Shown one piece after another: positions 36,169 to 49,300 of a DNA stretch of 64,000 nt. Under the pieces are notes generated by a model. The model saw only the letters and a program-made list of their open reading frames with translations, ran no database searches and was not told the origin of the DNA. A program made the position numbers and the translations under genes. Source of the DNA: Ceratothoa steindachneri (taxonomy: Eukaryota > Arthropoda > Malacostraca > Isopoda > Cymothoidae); assembly GCA_963969495.1 (NCBI GenBank), contig OZ018329.1, positions 65,975,243 to 66,039,242 on the forward strand, read 5' to 3'. Position 1 is the first letter of the stretch, and every line of letters starts with the position of its first letter.

Positions 36169-36212
<44 letters not shown>
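36169..36212. repeat. (TA)n microsatellite
   Basis: AT dinucleotide run immediately after the plus-strand Penelope-like tail. Confidence 0.95.
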
Positions 36213-36214
<2 letters not shown>

Positions 36215-36331
36215 TAAATATCACGAAAGTTAGTGCGTGATAACTATGAATATGAATATGAGTTTGAAAATGTCGAATAGACGAAAGTACTAACTCCAAT
36301 CCGTCTTTTATTCAGTTTCCTTCCGTGGTAC

Positions 36332-36985
<654 letters not shown>

Positions 36986-37791
36986 AAATTGTAGTCTCGT
37001 ACTTAAAAATAACCTTTATGTTCAAAGATCTAAGTAAACGAGGTAATTTAATGGAAATATGGTTATAGAAGTCGATAGCATATATAAAACAGGAATAAGT
37101 TTGTGCTACCCTCTGTACTTTCTCGACAATTGTTATAAGTCCACCAAGCGTTCCTAAATTATCAAACTAATGTTAATATTTATAAGTTTCAAGCCAAAAA
37201 CTTATTAGTTTTACCCTATTGATGGAAACTACATTGTTGAATATACGTATTTTTTACTTTAAAAATAGATTATTTTCATTTAAATCTAAGAAATTTATTT
37301 CTTGACAACCAAATAGAATTTTGTAACAGTTATGATTGCCCCAAACATTTATGTCTACTTCTCAAACTTAAATATATCTAAATTTTTGTACATAGATTTG
37401 GTATAAATATATAAAAAAACAGATTTTTTTTTATTATTATCGAAAGAGGATAGTGAAAGCAAATAAAAAATTCCGCGTCACACTATTTTGAGCTGTCATA
37501 TTTTGAAAGCTCAACAGTATATGCAAAATTTGTGATATCGATTCGTAACATCATAATTTTGTATTTTCTTTTCTTAATTTTTTCCATGACCAACCTTGCG
37601 CCTGGAAAGGTACTATAATAGGGTGGACCAATGATGTGGTTATGAAATTGTACCAATATTCCAAAAATCTATTCTCCTCCATTCAGAGTTCTCGCTATAA
37701 ACATGGAATTGATAAACTCACACTAATATGTGTATGTCACTACTGCTGATGCCCAAATCTGCCGAAAGTTTAGCTTTGTATTATAAATTAT
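36986..37791. other. no gene recognised
   Basis: AT-rich sequence. The RT of the minus-strand Penelope-like element would be expected here if it were complete, but I see no RT motif. Confidence 0.4.
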
Positions 37792-38170
37792 AACAGGCAA
37801 TGGCTTCGCCACTCCACCCCGTACGGGGGGAGCTTGCGCTTCACTACTAAGGATGAAAATTGAAAATCTAAAACAAAGCAGCCATGGTTAAATTTTTATA
37901 AATTTTCTGAACTTCGCCAATAATAATAATTTAAAAAAGGAACTCTAAACTAAATTCCCCCTCTTTCAAAAAATCACGTTGCTAAAATATAGTTATAGAA
38001 GAGGATATATAAAAATACATTTTCTGAACTTCACCATTTTGTTTTTTGATATTATAAAAGAATGGTTAGAAATAACTTTGATAAAAAAACATAAGACATA
38101 AGATGAAATTATTATTAAAATACTCAATAAAATCCCCTTCTTAAATTATAGTTAGTGATGATGATGATGA
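37792..38170 (-). repeat. dispersed repeat R1, inverted copy
   Basis: Reverse complement of 2201-2652. It opens with aacaggcaatggc and the G-rich box, has two ttctgaacttc phrases, and closes with tagttagtgatgatgatgatga. Internal deletions shorten it by about 70 bp. Confidence 0.8.
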
Positions 38171-38257
38171 AGTGAATTATTAAGATAAATGATATTGCTG
38201 GGAGTTAATTACGTTATCTCCAAAGTTCACTACGGAGTTCTGAGGAATTTCTTTTTT

Positions 38258-38672
38258 CTAGGTTAGGTTAGGTTATATGTGTTTGATTTTATTTAATGTT
38301 TGTAATTTAGTTGACATGTGACAAAGATTAAGTTAGGCTGATAGGGATATTGAGCATTTCGGCATCTTATAAAACTTAAGTGATCTTGTTTGGGTTTGTC
38401 GCTTTTATTTAATGGATATTAGTTTGTGCTGTTGCCTAGTTTGGTCATGTTTTAGGTTTTGCGAGGTTTATTTGATGGTTACTGGTTGTATGCTTTGTTT
38501 GGAGATTAGGGCGCGTTTTGGGGTCTTGACGGTTTTATTGAAGATTATTGCTTGGCTGATTTGTTATTATTTTTAGGTTTGTTGGATTGGTATGATGTTA
38601 GTAAATTTTGACGATATTTATTTTTATTATTACATAACATAACTCAACTTAACCTAACTAACCTAACCTTCA
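38258..38672. repeat. segment bounded by inverted TTAGG-like tracts
   Basis: The left end ctaggttaggttaggttat and right end aacttaacctaactaacc are inverted with respect to each other, about 415 bp apart. The interior is AT-rich without a frame. TTAGG is the usual arthropod telomere unit, but only two to three units are present and they are interstitial. Similar short tracts occur within the foldback element at 19.7-20.5 kb. Confidence 0.45.
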
Positions 38673-39419
38673 CTGTCGCTCGACCGGAAAAAAATATTGG
38701 ATGGCTTCATTTTTGTATCTCCATCGACCCCCATTTTGGCGGAGAAAAAAAACCCGGCAATTTTTAATTATTTATTTTTCAGTCATACCATTTATCTCCT
38801 TAGGCCTATCAAGACGATATAATTACCATTAAATCCGCCTAATGAAGAGTCATGTATTTCATATTTCCCGTTGACAGCGATTTTACTCCTATAGCCGAGT
38901 AAAATGAAAAATTCGAGAAATATTTGAAAAAAAGTTTTTCGTCACATTTTTTTATTATCTTTGGGCCTATTGAGACGAAAAATACATCAATAACTCTAGG
39001 TTATAAATCCTGCAGAAGATGGATGCATTTCTATATTTTCCATCGACTTTGTATTCGCACCTATAAAAGCAAACAAATAGACAAAAAATATTTAAATTTG
39101 ATATATCCATACATAAAAAGATTTCTTTGAAATCGACTACGAAACCAAAGCTTCCTAATGAGGAACACAAGGAGTTCCGTGGAGCCCACTTTGACAGCCC
39201 GAGTCAAGGAATATATTATGATTTCTCGTGAATACTGAAATTTAGGAGTATTTATATGGCAAAGGACGTCACCTTCACGCATAAGAGAAAAGAAACAGCC
39301 ACGTCACCGCAAAAGATACAATACGGAAAAAAAATCTCCACCGGTATTATTCAGGGCGCGGGACAAATCAAGATTTTCCCGTTATTTCTGTTATCGTTTT
39401 TATTCACTGCTTCCATGAG
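38673..39419. other. no gene recognised
   Basis: Overlapping short frames on both strands at 38924-39282 have no recognisable family features. Confidence 0.4.
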
Positions 39420-40680
39420 ATGGCGGGTTTAGTTGCGAGTCATATGCAATTTTTAACGTTCATACACAGAACTTCTTTCCTGTTTTTTAGCATACCCCAC
39501 CGTCCAATTCATTTATCAGTCGACTCGATGTCTATGACATATAAGTATAAAGCCATTTTACTTACTGGTCTTCAGGAGACCTTGTTGTGGTGGACTTACG
39601 CCAGGTCGTAGAATGGTTTCCGGTGCCGATTCTCCTCCTCAGGAATTTGAAGGGTTGGCCCTGCTATGGTGGATCTAATCGATCAATTTCAGATATCAGG
39701 TTCTAGCAGACCTGATGGAAAAGCTGGACATCGGTGTCCTAAGTTTAGATAAATTCCTTTATCACTTGCCTCGATCTATCCTTGTGATCTCCGGACGCAC
39801 AACCTAAGGTAAGATAATAAGTGGTCGATGACCATCATGTTAGTAATAATTTTCCTATCTAAATATACTTTGCCGTGCGGCTATTACGTGAGAAACCACC
39901 TTGTTGGAGCTTAGATCCCGCCCCGTGGCCCGCATTCCATTAAATGACTAATTTCTCTATCTCATCGGTGCTTTGCGCACATCTCCTGTAGAAAGCATCC
40001 TTGTTGATGCTCTGGAAAACCCACTCGCTTGAAAACGTAACCAGTGTATTTTCTCACTTGTATGCGCGAGCTTAGCATATGCCTCAGTAGCGAACAAATT
40101 TAATCTCATTCAAGGCCAATATCGATGGTGCTTATGCCGCTCTGTTACACCGACCATAGCTGCCTACACCTTTTCTGTTTGCAGAATGGCAACGCATTCT
40201 GGAGATGAATTTATCAATCGAGCGGGTGACGTCTCTGATTCTGCCCAGTACATCACCCTAGAGAGTACTGCTTGTAAAAAATTGTCGTCACAATTCTCAT
40301 CCGAAGTATTCACCATCGGGAGTATTGCGTTAGAACTTCTTGGAAAACAGGCCAAATCAGAAGAGTGAGTCAGCAATCCTGCCTTTTTCCCTACTTCGCA
40401 AACAATTTTGTAATGCATAGTGACTGGCAGAATACCAGAAGAGCCTATAATTCCTATAAATCTTCTGCCTAGTAGGTTCTTTGACGCTATCGCCGTTGCG
40501 TGTTGGAATAATGTCGCGATTGTCTTCTGCTGAGTTCCTGGAAATACAGAAGTCTCTGGAATTGAACACGTTATTAGAGGAGCCAAGTGTCAGCATAATT
40601 TGAGTAAATTAATTGTCGTTTTACTCTTCCCCACTTAAAAAAACATAGGCGGGATCAAATGAACCTTTTGGGTTCCCTGA
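39420..40680 (+). mobile_element. family E LINE, second copy with internal deletion
   Basis: The left part (about 39540-39830) carries endonuclease pieces: LLTGLQETLLWW, with the LQET motif, and a stretch parallel to 24760-24900 (gacatcggtgtcctaa, then gataaattcct). The right part (40190-40600) resembles RNase H: SSQFSSEVFTIGSIALELLG, then after a stop VPGNTEVSGIEH, which fits the WVPGH.GV.GNE motif. The RT between them is missing. This explains the plus-strand composition here, and the 140-residue minus-strand frame at 40164-40586 is its shadow. Confidence 0.55.
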
Positions 40681-42752
40681 TAAAGATGATGTGAGATGGA
40701 GCCCGGGAAGTTAAAGTTGCATGCCTTTTACCCCTATTTTTCCAAAGTGACTCTTCGCCAAGGCACAATGGTATGAATTAATTTTCTGTTTGGTCCGAAT
40801 AGGATACAAACCTGCCGTAACGTGATCTGATGGACCACTACTTTCTCAATCATTCTGTAAATCCTGTTTGGTCACTGCATTGTTCGCCCCAATTTGGTTG
40901 AACATTATAGTCTGGTAAAGCTTCGTCAACGGTTCATGTCCTGTGTGGGTGGGTTGGTTTACTGTTTAATCCGCGGTGGTGGGGGCTGGCTCTTGCACAT
41001 CAAATTGTGTTATGTTCGAGTTTTTGTAGAAGGCTGGAGAACTCCGCCATACTATTTCTATTTTAAAATTTGTTGGCAGCTCGTTTCGGAACAAAAGGCA
41101 AAGAGGGCTTCCACCTTGATACCCGGGCGTGCCTCCTTGATACATTTTGCTGATTTTATTATTGTTTTCATATGTATATTTGAAATAATATATTTTTTAT
41201 TGATTGTGCTATATAATTGCCCGTTTTTTTGTCTTTTGTACGAAAATCCCCGCAACTTGTTTAAATTTTGGATGGCTAAGAAGAATCATGTTCAAATACG
41301 ATTATTGCTGTGGCGCTTTTCAATCCAATTCATTGGTGTCAGACCCTCTTACTCCTATTAATAAAAATTTGTGGTGTACGTTTTGATCTTTTTCTCCTAA
41401 AGGGGTCTTCGAGTGGTCATATTCGCCAGTTTCAGTCGCTGGAATTACACTCTCATTCTCTTTCCGCTACTCAATTTTCGTTTGGAAGATATCTACATCT
41501 CTGTATCTATAATTAGCTCTTTTTCGAGCTTCTGAGTTATATATTTTCGAGTTTAATTCAGTAGTTTCAGTGTGCACATTTACCCTACTATTGTGAGATA
41601 TATTTCTTCAGGGAGGGGGGGCTTTCTTAATTAATTCGCTCAGTCAGTTATTGAGCTTTATTCTTGTCTTTCCTTGCTAATTGCTCAATTAGATTCTCTT
41701 TGAGAATTTACTTTGAAAGTGTGTTGGGATTCACTATAATTTTGTACTGGATTCTCTCCTTTTCCTTAAATTATATAATTATCCTTTAAACTGCCCGAGT
41801 TTACTTACTTTGCAAATGTGGCTTAGTTAATACTAGAGCGATTGCTACCTGCTAAGACCTACATTAATAAAATGTCGTTTTAGTTTTGCTATTACTACAT
41901 TTTTGGACCGTCTGGTCTCAATTATAGCGAGAATTGGTGTCAAGTTTACGCTCCTATTTACCAAAACTTAGATTATTACTGAAAAAATAATTTTGTTGGG
42001 CGTGTATCAGCTACACCGGGCCTGACCTGCCATTCCACCAGAAGTCCGTAAAGCTAACTACTTTCAAACGAAAGAGATAAAGAGTAGAAAGTGCTTTGCA
42101 ACGTTAGTAACACTAAAACAGATTGGATATGGCGATAAGAGTATAGAAGTTATATTTCAGTAGATGTTCAAAAGACTATCATATGTTGTCTTAACTCTAT
42201 TTAAGAATCCACATTAAACTGGAAGTCCTCCGGGCAGACCTCTACCAGTTTAAGCGCACCGATTAATAAAATCCTAAAAAAAATACTTTGTAATACACTT
42301 TTTTATGTTCGGAGTCAAATTCTGTAGCTTCTGCATCATGGCATCCGTTTTCCTCAATTTTACTCCCGACAAGTTTACTCATTTTCTTAACTTTTCACCC
42401 TACACTTAATTGTCAAACGTTTAGATCACTACAATCGAAGTAGTTTTTAACTCTATGACCGGTTTCATTATAGCTCTACTTTTCTATCTCTTTCGCTTGT
42501 ATACAATTGTTCGTTGATACTTTGAGCAATCTTATCTAAAAAATCAGTTAAATCGTGAAATCGCATATTTTAACTGAGAGTAAATAGGAACAGAATTGAT
42601 ATTTTAAAGATAGACTTCTTGCCGTCAATATTTAATTATAATCAGTAGATAACTTACAGACAAAGAAAAAATCATACAAAAAAATGATCGAGGCAATCTG
42701 ATCCAGCATATAAATGAAAGATTCCAATCTAAAATGTCAATGATTTAATTAC
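40681..42752. other. no gene recognised
   Basis: The 155-codon plus frame at 40894-41361 is hydrophobic in its second half (about 90-115) but has no motif, no sequence counterpart and no splice framing. Its first part may be the tail of the family E copy. The rest is AT-rich. Confidence 0.4.
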
Positions 42753-42758
42753 TTTATT
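42753..42758 (-). terminator. candidate poly(A) signal of the CLIP protease gene
   Basis: AATAAA on the minus strand, about 355 bp beyond the protease stop codon, is the nearest canonical hexamer noticed in a plausible 3' UTR position. No transcript evidence is available. Confidence 0.3.
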
Positions 42759-43109
42759 TAAAAAGAAACTAAAATAGAGGTGTATGAAGATGTCTAAGCC
42801 AAAACTATATTAAAAATAAATTAAAGTAAGTCAAAGTTTTTTCTTTATCTCATTAACTCTAAAGTTTCAGGTAATTAGATTTAAATGACTTAAGGAAACT
42901 TCTAGGAGCAAATTTGCCTTATTTTTTGAAACATTAAATGGATTCAAGAAACTAGAAAAGGATAATATTTATCTTCGACTTGAGTATGAATCTCGGCTGA
43001 AAATTTAGAGCATTGACCTCAAACATTGTTGACCTCGTTTTCCAAGCTAAAGTTAGAACAAAGGATGGTATTATTTTCCGCTGTCAGTTATGTAACTGGA
43101 TAATAGAGT

Positions 43110-43316
43110 CTATGGACGCAGGTTTTCCCGTATCCATTCCATGTATCTCTTGACGGAAGTATACACTCCAGGGAATTGGTCGAGTCCACAAGGAAATGGG
43201 CCATAAGAAACAATCCCTATTTGAGTATATGGGGGACCTTCCATTTCTGGGATAACTAAAGGTCCTCCGGAATCTCCGCTACAAGTGTCATAACCTTTAT
43301 CTCCTCCAACACATAT
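43110..43316 (-). CDS. protease exon 7: catalytic Ser and C-terminus
   Basis: The acceptor is tttcttcag. It encodes [40 protein letters not shown], and [11 protein letters not shown] before TAG at 43112-43110. Confidence 0.94.
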   Translation of the reverse strand: MCVGGDKGYDTCSGDSGGPLVIPEMEGPPYTQIGIVSYGPFPCGLDQFPGVYTSVKRYMEWIRENLRP

Positions 43317-46300
43317 CTGAAGAAAAATGAATTCAGTTATACTTCATCTTGAAAAAAACAGAAATTTATTCGATTCGTTTATGTTAAAATACATTCATAC
43401 TCATTAATGCTACCTTAGGTCGTATGTCAGTGATGACGAATGGTTACACTGATCAATAATTATACATGATAAATAAAAGAAAAGCTAAGTTATATGGTTT
43501 CATTGGAAGGTAACAACTAAAGGGAGAATTAATTATAACTGTCAAAAGAAGGAAAACTGTTCTCACCAGTCAAATTGTGTTAACTCTATGATAAAGAGAG
43601 GGGAGAAGCAATAAAGATGTAAGTAAATGTTGTATACTATAAATAGGAATAGTACAAATTGGTCGAAGATAACAAACAATGTAAAAGTAAACTCATCCCT
43701 CTTGAAGACCATTACATATAAGCTTCAAAGAGGAAACTATTATAAAAGGTGAATCCACTCAAAAGTAGGAACTCAAACTATTTTGTAAGAGAGATTTTGT
43801 TATTGTTGTTTATAGCTCTGTGGGAGAAGATGCCATATTTACTCCCTCCCACCGCTTCGAAGTTTAAGGAAGAAAGTTTTGATTCTACAACCTAGGCGAT
43901 AGGTTTCACCAACGTTACTACAATTAAATCGGTTCTCGCTTTTTGTGAAGCTGTCCTGAGGGACCAGGTGAGAGAGGGGGAGGTTGTTGCATGCTGCGTG
44001 CATTTTATAGCATCACCCTTTGATAAGAGTCCATGCAACAGAGCGAAAGTGGGCAATATTGTAAGAGAGAAGACGAGAGTAAATTTATTTGGTAAATGGT
44101 GTTAGTGTTTAAGAGAGCAATACGGCAAATATTCCCAACCTGAAATTAAGTCGAAATTATAAATATCGGAATCTCATGGAACGAGTCCAAATTACTGACC
44201 AAGATTGCTCAGCTTAGATCAATGAGACCTAACGTGAGACGAGGGCCTGATGGCACCGATACTCTTTCGCACAAGTTTAAAGAGCGAATGTCTCTTGTCC
44301 TTACTTACTTGGGAATTTTAAGCTAAATTCTTTTTTCTTTAGTCTTTTTTAAGGCTCCCATTCTTAAGAGCGGAAACCCTCATTTTACTTGTTATTTGTG
44401 GGTATAGCATTTAAGAAGCACCGTACATCTTTACTTTGAAGAAACTTAATATTCGATTCTAGCTTTATGATTCAATCTTTATTCGTTATCGTTACTTCTA
44501 TATTATTTTGCCGAGAATAATGAAGCTGGTGTAATAAAAGCAAGAACAAAATCCATAATCTCAAAAAGAATAAGGGTGACAAGAAACATAGTAGCAAACC
44601 TTGTTAACCCAAATTCCGGGAATGAAACCCTAAATTATATCTCACGTGAAAGAGATTGAAGAATTGGCAGTGCTATTCGAAAGAAGCATAAACTTGAATC
44701 GCTTTGAATGGCTGTGAATCTGATAATTAAGGAAGCCTCTCAGAGAAGAATTGTGAAAATGATTAGGAGAGAAAAGAAATTCGATAAATTTGTAATCTCT
44801 CTGAATATATGTGGAATAGGTCGAATGTGCACTTATGTATATAATTTAATCTTTTACGAGTCAATTGGTGATTAGGGGATATTATGAAAAATCCTGCGAA
44901 ACATTTCTCGAAGTCATTTCCTTTCCTAATGCTCTGGTCATCTTCTTACCTGGTCTCCTTCAATATACTCAGAGTACCTCTTCTTGCATTGATCATGGTT
45001 TACTAAAGGGACGTCTATTCGCAACATTACGTGGCTGTAGTTACCATGCTCAGTTAAGCCCCAACCAGCAGCGATAGGTTTCTTATTATCAATCAATGAG
45101 CGAATGCTCAGTTTTTCAGATGGTAGACAAATGGGTTCTACCGAAGCTATAGGGATAAAAAAAAATTAGCATCAAGAGTAAGTTACGATTCTCAACACAT
45201 TCAGTAGAGAATTTGAGATCAAATCTTTTGTTCTTCGGAGAACTACTAAATTATAGCAGCTATATAAGTTTACATATGAGTAAGAAAAAAACATTTTACC
45301 GCACATTGTCGACAAAGATAATTAATAGGAAATAGAGTTTATCATACTTTTATGAAGGATAAGCAATTTTTTTTTATGTTAATTTTCTTACCCTCTGTGG
45401 TATCGAAGTTGATTTCTCTGTCCAGTCTGATGAGCGCAATGTCATCGGATGAGCGTCCTCGGGTATCATATAATGGATGAATAATGATGTCTTCGAAGCC
45501 ACTGACGATTGCTGGGTTGATGCAGTTTACCCCAAGGCGGGTTGGCTGACAATCCTTGCCCGAGTTCGTTATGTTCCAGTCACCAAGGTGTATGGCGCTC
45601 CTGAAATGCCGCAAGAGTATAAGGAATTATACCCAACAAACCCCCCAAAAAGAAACCTCAAAACAAACATAATTCTATGATAAAGTAAAGTTCTTAATCA
45701 GATTGGAGAAACAGATTTTTAACACATTTACATATGTAACATATTTATAAAAGCTCCTTTGGTAGACCATTACAGTTGTTGGAAATCGAAAATGTCATAT
45801 CAATCTTTGATTTATCTTTCCCAATCCTTGGCATGAACAGCTTATTTTCATTACTTCTAGCCCGTTTGTTGTACCTAGGTAAAATAATGCCTCTGCTTTA
45901 ACATTATCGAATCCATTCAAGATACGAGTATTATGAATTTGAATTAGTTGTCTTAATTGTGTAGCTTCCAACGAATACAAAGTGAATTTCTTCAGTTGAT
46001 CTCCAAACGAGTAGTTTCTCAGGCAGGGAACCATTTGGTATCACAACGTTTCCCTTATGCAGCAGTATTGCATTTTGCTAAACCAACGCTTCATACGAAG
46101 TGTGATAGGGATCTTAGTTTAATATAGTTTAAATACATCTAGTAGTATGATAAATTTTGGTAGTTTGTATGGATTTAACGAAATAAAGTGCCCCCAAAAG
46201 GATTTTTCATTAAAATATACGTGTATGATTGGCCACCTAGTACTTGTACTTATTTAACCCATTCAAAATATAAGACCACACTTTTGTTGCAGAATAAATT

Positions 46301-49300
46301 TATAACAATACTAGGTTTAGTATAAGTGCTACTATTTTCAGGTGCCCAATGTAAAGACAGTAAAACACACGATTGGTATAATAAAAATTGTTGGATGGAA
46401 GTAAGGAACGTACAAGGATAAAGTCATAAAAGAAAGAAACGGCAGAGTAAGGGAAAAGTAAAATTTTCAAAATTTTGCTTGCCAGTTTGAAACCTAAGGA
46501 ATTTGGTATAAAATTATTCACTTTGAATCTCCCATTCGACATATTATAATTTGGTACTTCTTTAATTAAATTTAATTCAATAATACATCCTTTTGGAAAT
46601 TATAACATATATACTATATTATTACTAATTAAAGAAAAGCTAAATTATAAAAGCTCGGATGGAACATTTAAATTTAATCATTTTATTCAAAATTCGTTAG
46701 GCACCAAACAGATGTACAGAAGATGCCTTTTATCATACGATTGTTAGCCAACGGTATGTACCCCAAGTAGACAATAGCAAAAAAATAGTAAAGATGGACA
46801 AAGGTGTACGCTTGCAAAGGAACACGTTACTGTCCTAAAAATAATTTAAAATAATTTACTTTAGAGCGATTAAACAAAAAATAGAACTATTTAACCATAA
46901 ATTCAGAAGACATGCTTGGCGGAAAGCTGGTGAAGAGCTTCTTGCGAAAAAATACCTTTAACACCTTTCCTCTAATAAATGAGTTATTAAGAAGCAAGAA
47001 AAATGACTTCCGATCCAAAAAGAGAACAAACAAAACTCCCAGGAGATTCAAATCCCACCATATCATACAAAATTAAATAATTTAAAAAATACTTCCGATA
47101 TATGGCATCTTTAAAATACCATTTGGCTTTCATGGTACTTTTAAAAACGAACTAATAAAAATAAAATTCCTCTCCAAGACATCTAAAATTGTTTAGCAAA
47201 TACCGTGCAAATTTTTGACCAATCTTACATTGCACAAACTTTACTACCCTTTCTAAAGATATCGCAATAGAAAAATATAAAAAAGACTGAGATCGAGCCA
47301 CATAATTATATCAGTCAAATTACCTTTTTAGGAGATAAATTGTAGAGTCAGCGGTAATGGATTTCCTTACCACCCTAAATATTTTTATTGCCAAAGGAAA
47401 ATTTTACTCCGAGTCTAGAAAGCTTAATATCGTCACAAACTGGTATCGTATGATCAACTCAACAAAAACTATCCCCCAAGAATTATCGATATATACAGGG
47501 TGTGCCTAAAGATCGTGGGAAATTTTTGAAAGATTCAAGCGTGTTCTAAAATCCTTGAGCAATTCAAATATACATACATATCTTTTAACTCTGCACGGAA
47601 TTTGGGATCATCTTTATTTCTTTAATTGCCCACAGAGTTTAGGAGTTGGCGGATCACACTCCAGTCATAGCGAATTGCTAAAGATGATCAGAGAAATTAA
47701 GAACATCCAGGACCGACCTCGTTCTGGGCGACCCAGGTTGAATACGCTGCAACATGACGACAGCTCTCTGTGTCTAATTAGCATTCAGGACCGTAAGAAA
47801 GCCGCGCCCCAGCTGCACCATGAATGGACCGAGAGCGGCTAATTTTACGCATTCAATATTCGGCCGCAGACTGCTTGCACACACTCTGAATTCACATAAA
47901 GTCTGCCAGAGGCTCCTATTCAACAAGCGGCAGGAGCGACATTGACTGACTTGGGCACGCGCTCACAGCAACTGAACCATACGTTGGTGGGGACGTCTCT
48001 TATTATCTTACAATTCCATGTTCTCGTTGTTCTTGACCCAAGGAAACGTTAGAGTCCGCAGGAGGCTAAGGAGTCAGTTGAATCACGAGTGCATACTGCC
48101 AACAGAAAAGCATGGTGGCCGTTCTGTAATAGTATGGGGCTGCAGGTCAAGTCCACGGGTGGGTCATCTCGCCATTTGTGATAGCACCATGAATTCAAAG
48201 GGAAGTACCAAGCTGTCGGAAATTGCCCGGAATGGGATTTTGCAGGAGGAAAAATCCCCATGCCAAGGTCTGCGTCCACCATACATCAGGTCTAAGACGA
48301 TAATATTACGGTGATAGACCTGCCACTGACTGAGTCTTTGGCTATGACTCCACTAGAAAACCTCTGCCAGGACGTGAAATAGGCCATAAGACGTCGTCAA
48401 TCACCTTCCAATATGCAACTGAAGGCATCCATCAACGAGAAGTGAGCCAGCATCATACCCCTCAGGTATCGCAGCCTCATGGAGGGGTTGCCTCGAGGAA
48501 TAAATGCTCTCATCACATTTAAGAAACTCGCGACACGTTATTGAGTTTCATGTATTAGTTTGGTTTTGCTGTAATTTTTGCAGTGCTTCATTTGCTTATC
48601 TGTTATATGTTGCTAATACATGTCTTGGCAAACTTTGAATTTGTTAGTTCTTGTTGATGTTTGGGAAATATATTTAACTTATTACTACTTTTTCCTCTTT
48701 ATTCCACGGTTATATTTATATTGATATGCAAATTAAAACTTTACGACTCATCATTATTTTAATTTCCTAAAATTTTCGGTGTCCGAAAACTTTTGGGAGT
48801 GTTGTATGAATTTTTTTATACAAAACTTTCGGTAAAACTGCGTCTTCCTTCGCAAATTTCTGCTTCAAATTGTACATAAAATGTTTGCGAATTAATCCGA
48901 ACACTTTTTAGATCCCTTAGCGACCTCGAAGTAACTAGCTCTCAAGCTTTCAATCTTTACATTTGGTGTGCGTTTGCCAATATCATTAAATTTACTGGTC
49001 GTGCATTATTGAATGATATGGGAATAAATAAGTTTGCATTGCCTTAGGTATTCTTTGTTTAGAGTACAACTTGGCTGAAGTTGAAGGATAATAAACTTCT
49101 TTTAGTTTAGCTGGTTGTAAAAGGTTGCAATTGTTCGATTGACTTAGAATGAATATCTGTGAAATCTGACAGAGCCAAAGTTCTGTAAGAACTTCCTTGA
49201 GCTAAAGTAATGTCCAAAGATAACCAAGTATAAATCCAATGATAAACAAAGTTTCCTCACTTTCTCTTACAATCACAATGAACCGAAGGTTAGCAGTTCT

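Noticed and set aside
40164..40586. 140-codon minus-strand open frame
   Set aside because: The plus strand here carries RNase H-like motifs of a LINE. The minus frame is its shadow.
40894..41361. 155-codon plus-strand frame
   Set aside because: No motif, no splice context and no homologous copy in the window. The hydrophobic part reflects T-rich composition.
44865..45077. 71-codon plus frame
   Set aside because: It is antisense to exon 6 of the protease, whose minus-strand reading is clearly coding.
45477..45680. 68-codon plus frame
   Set aside because: Antisense shadow of protease exon 5.
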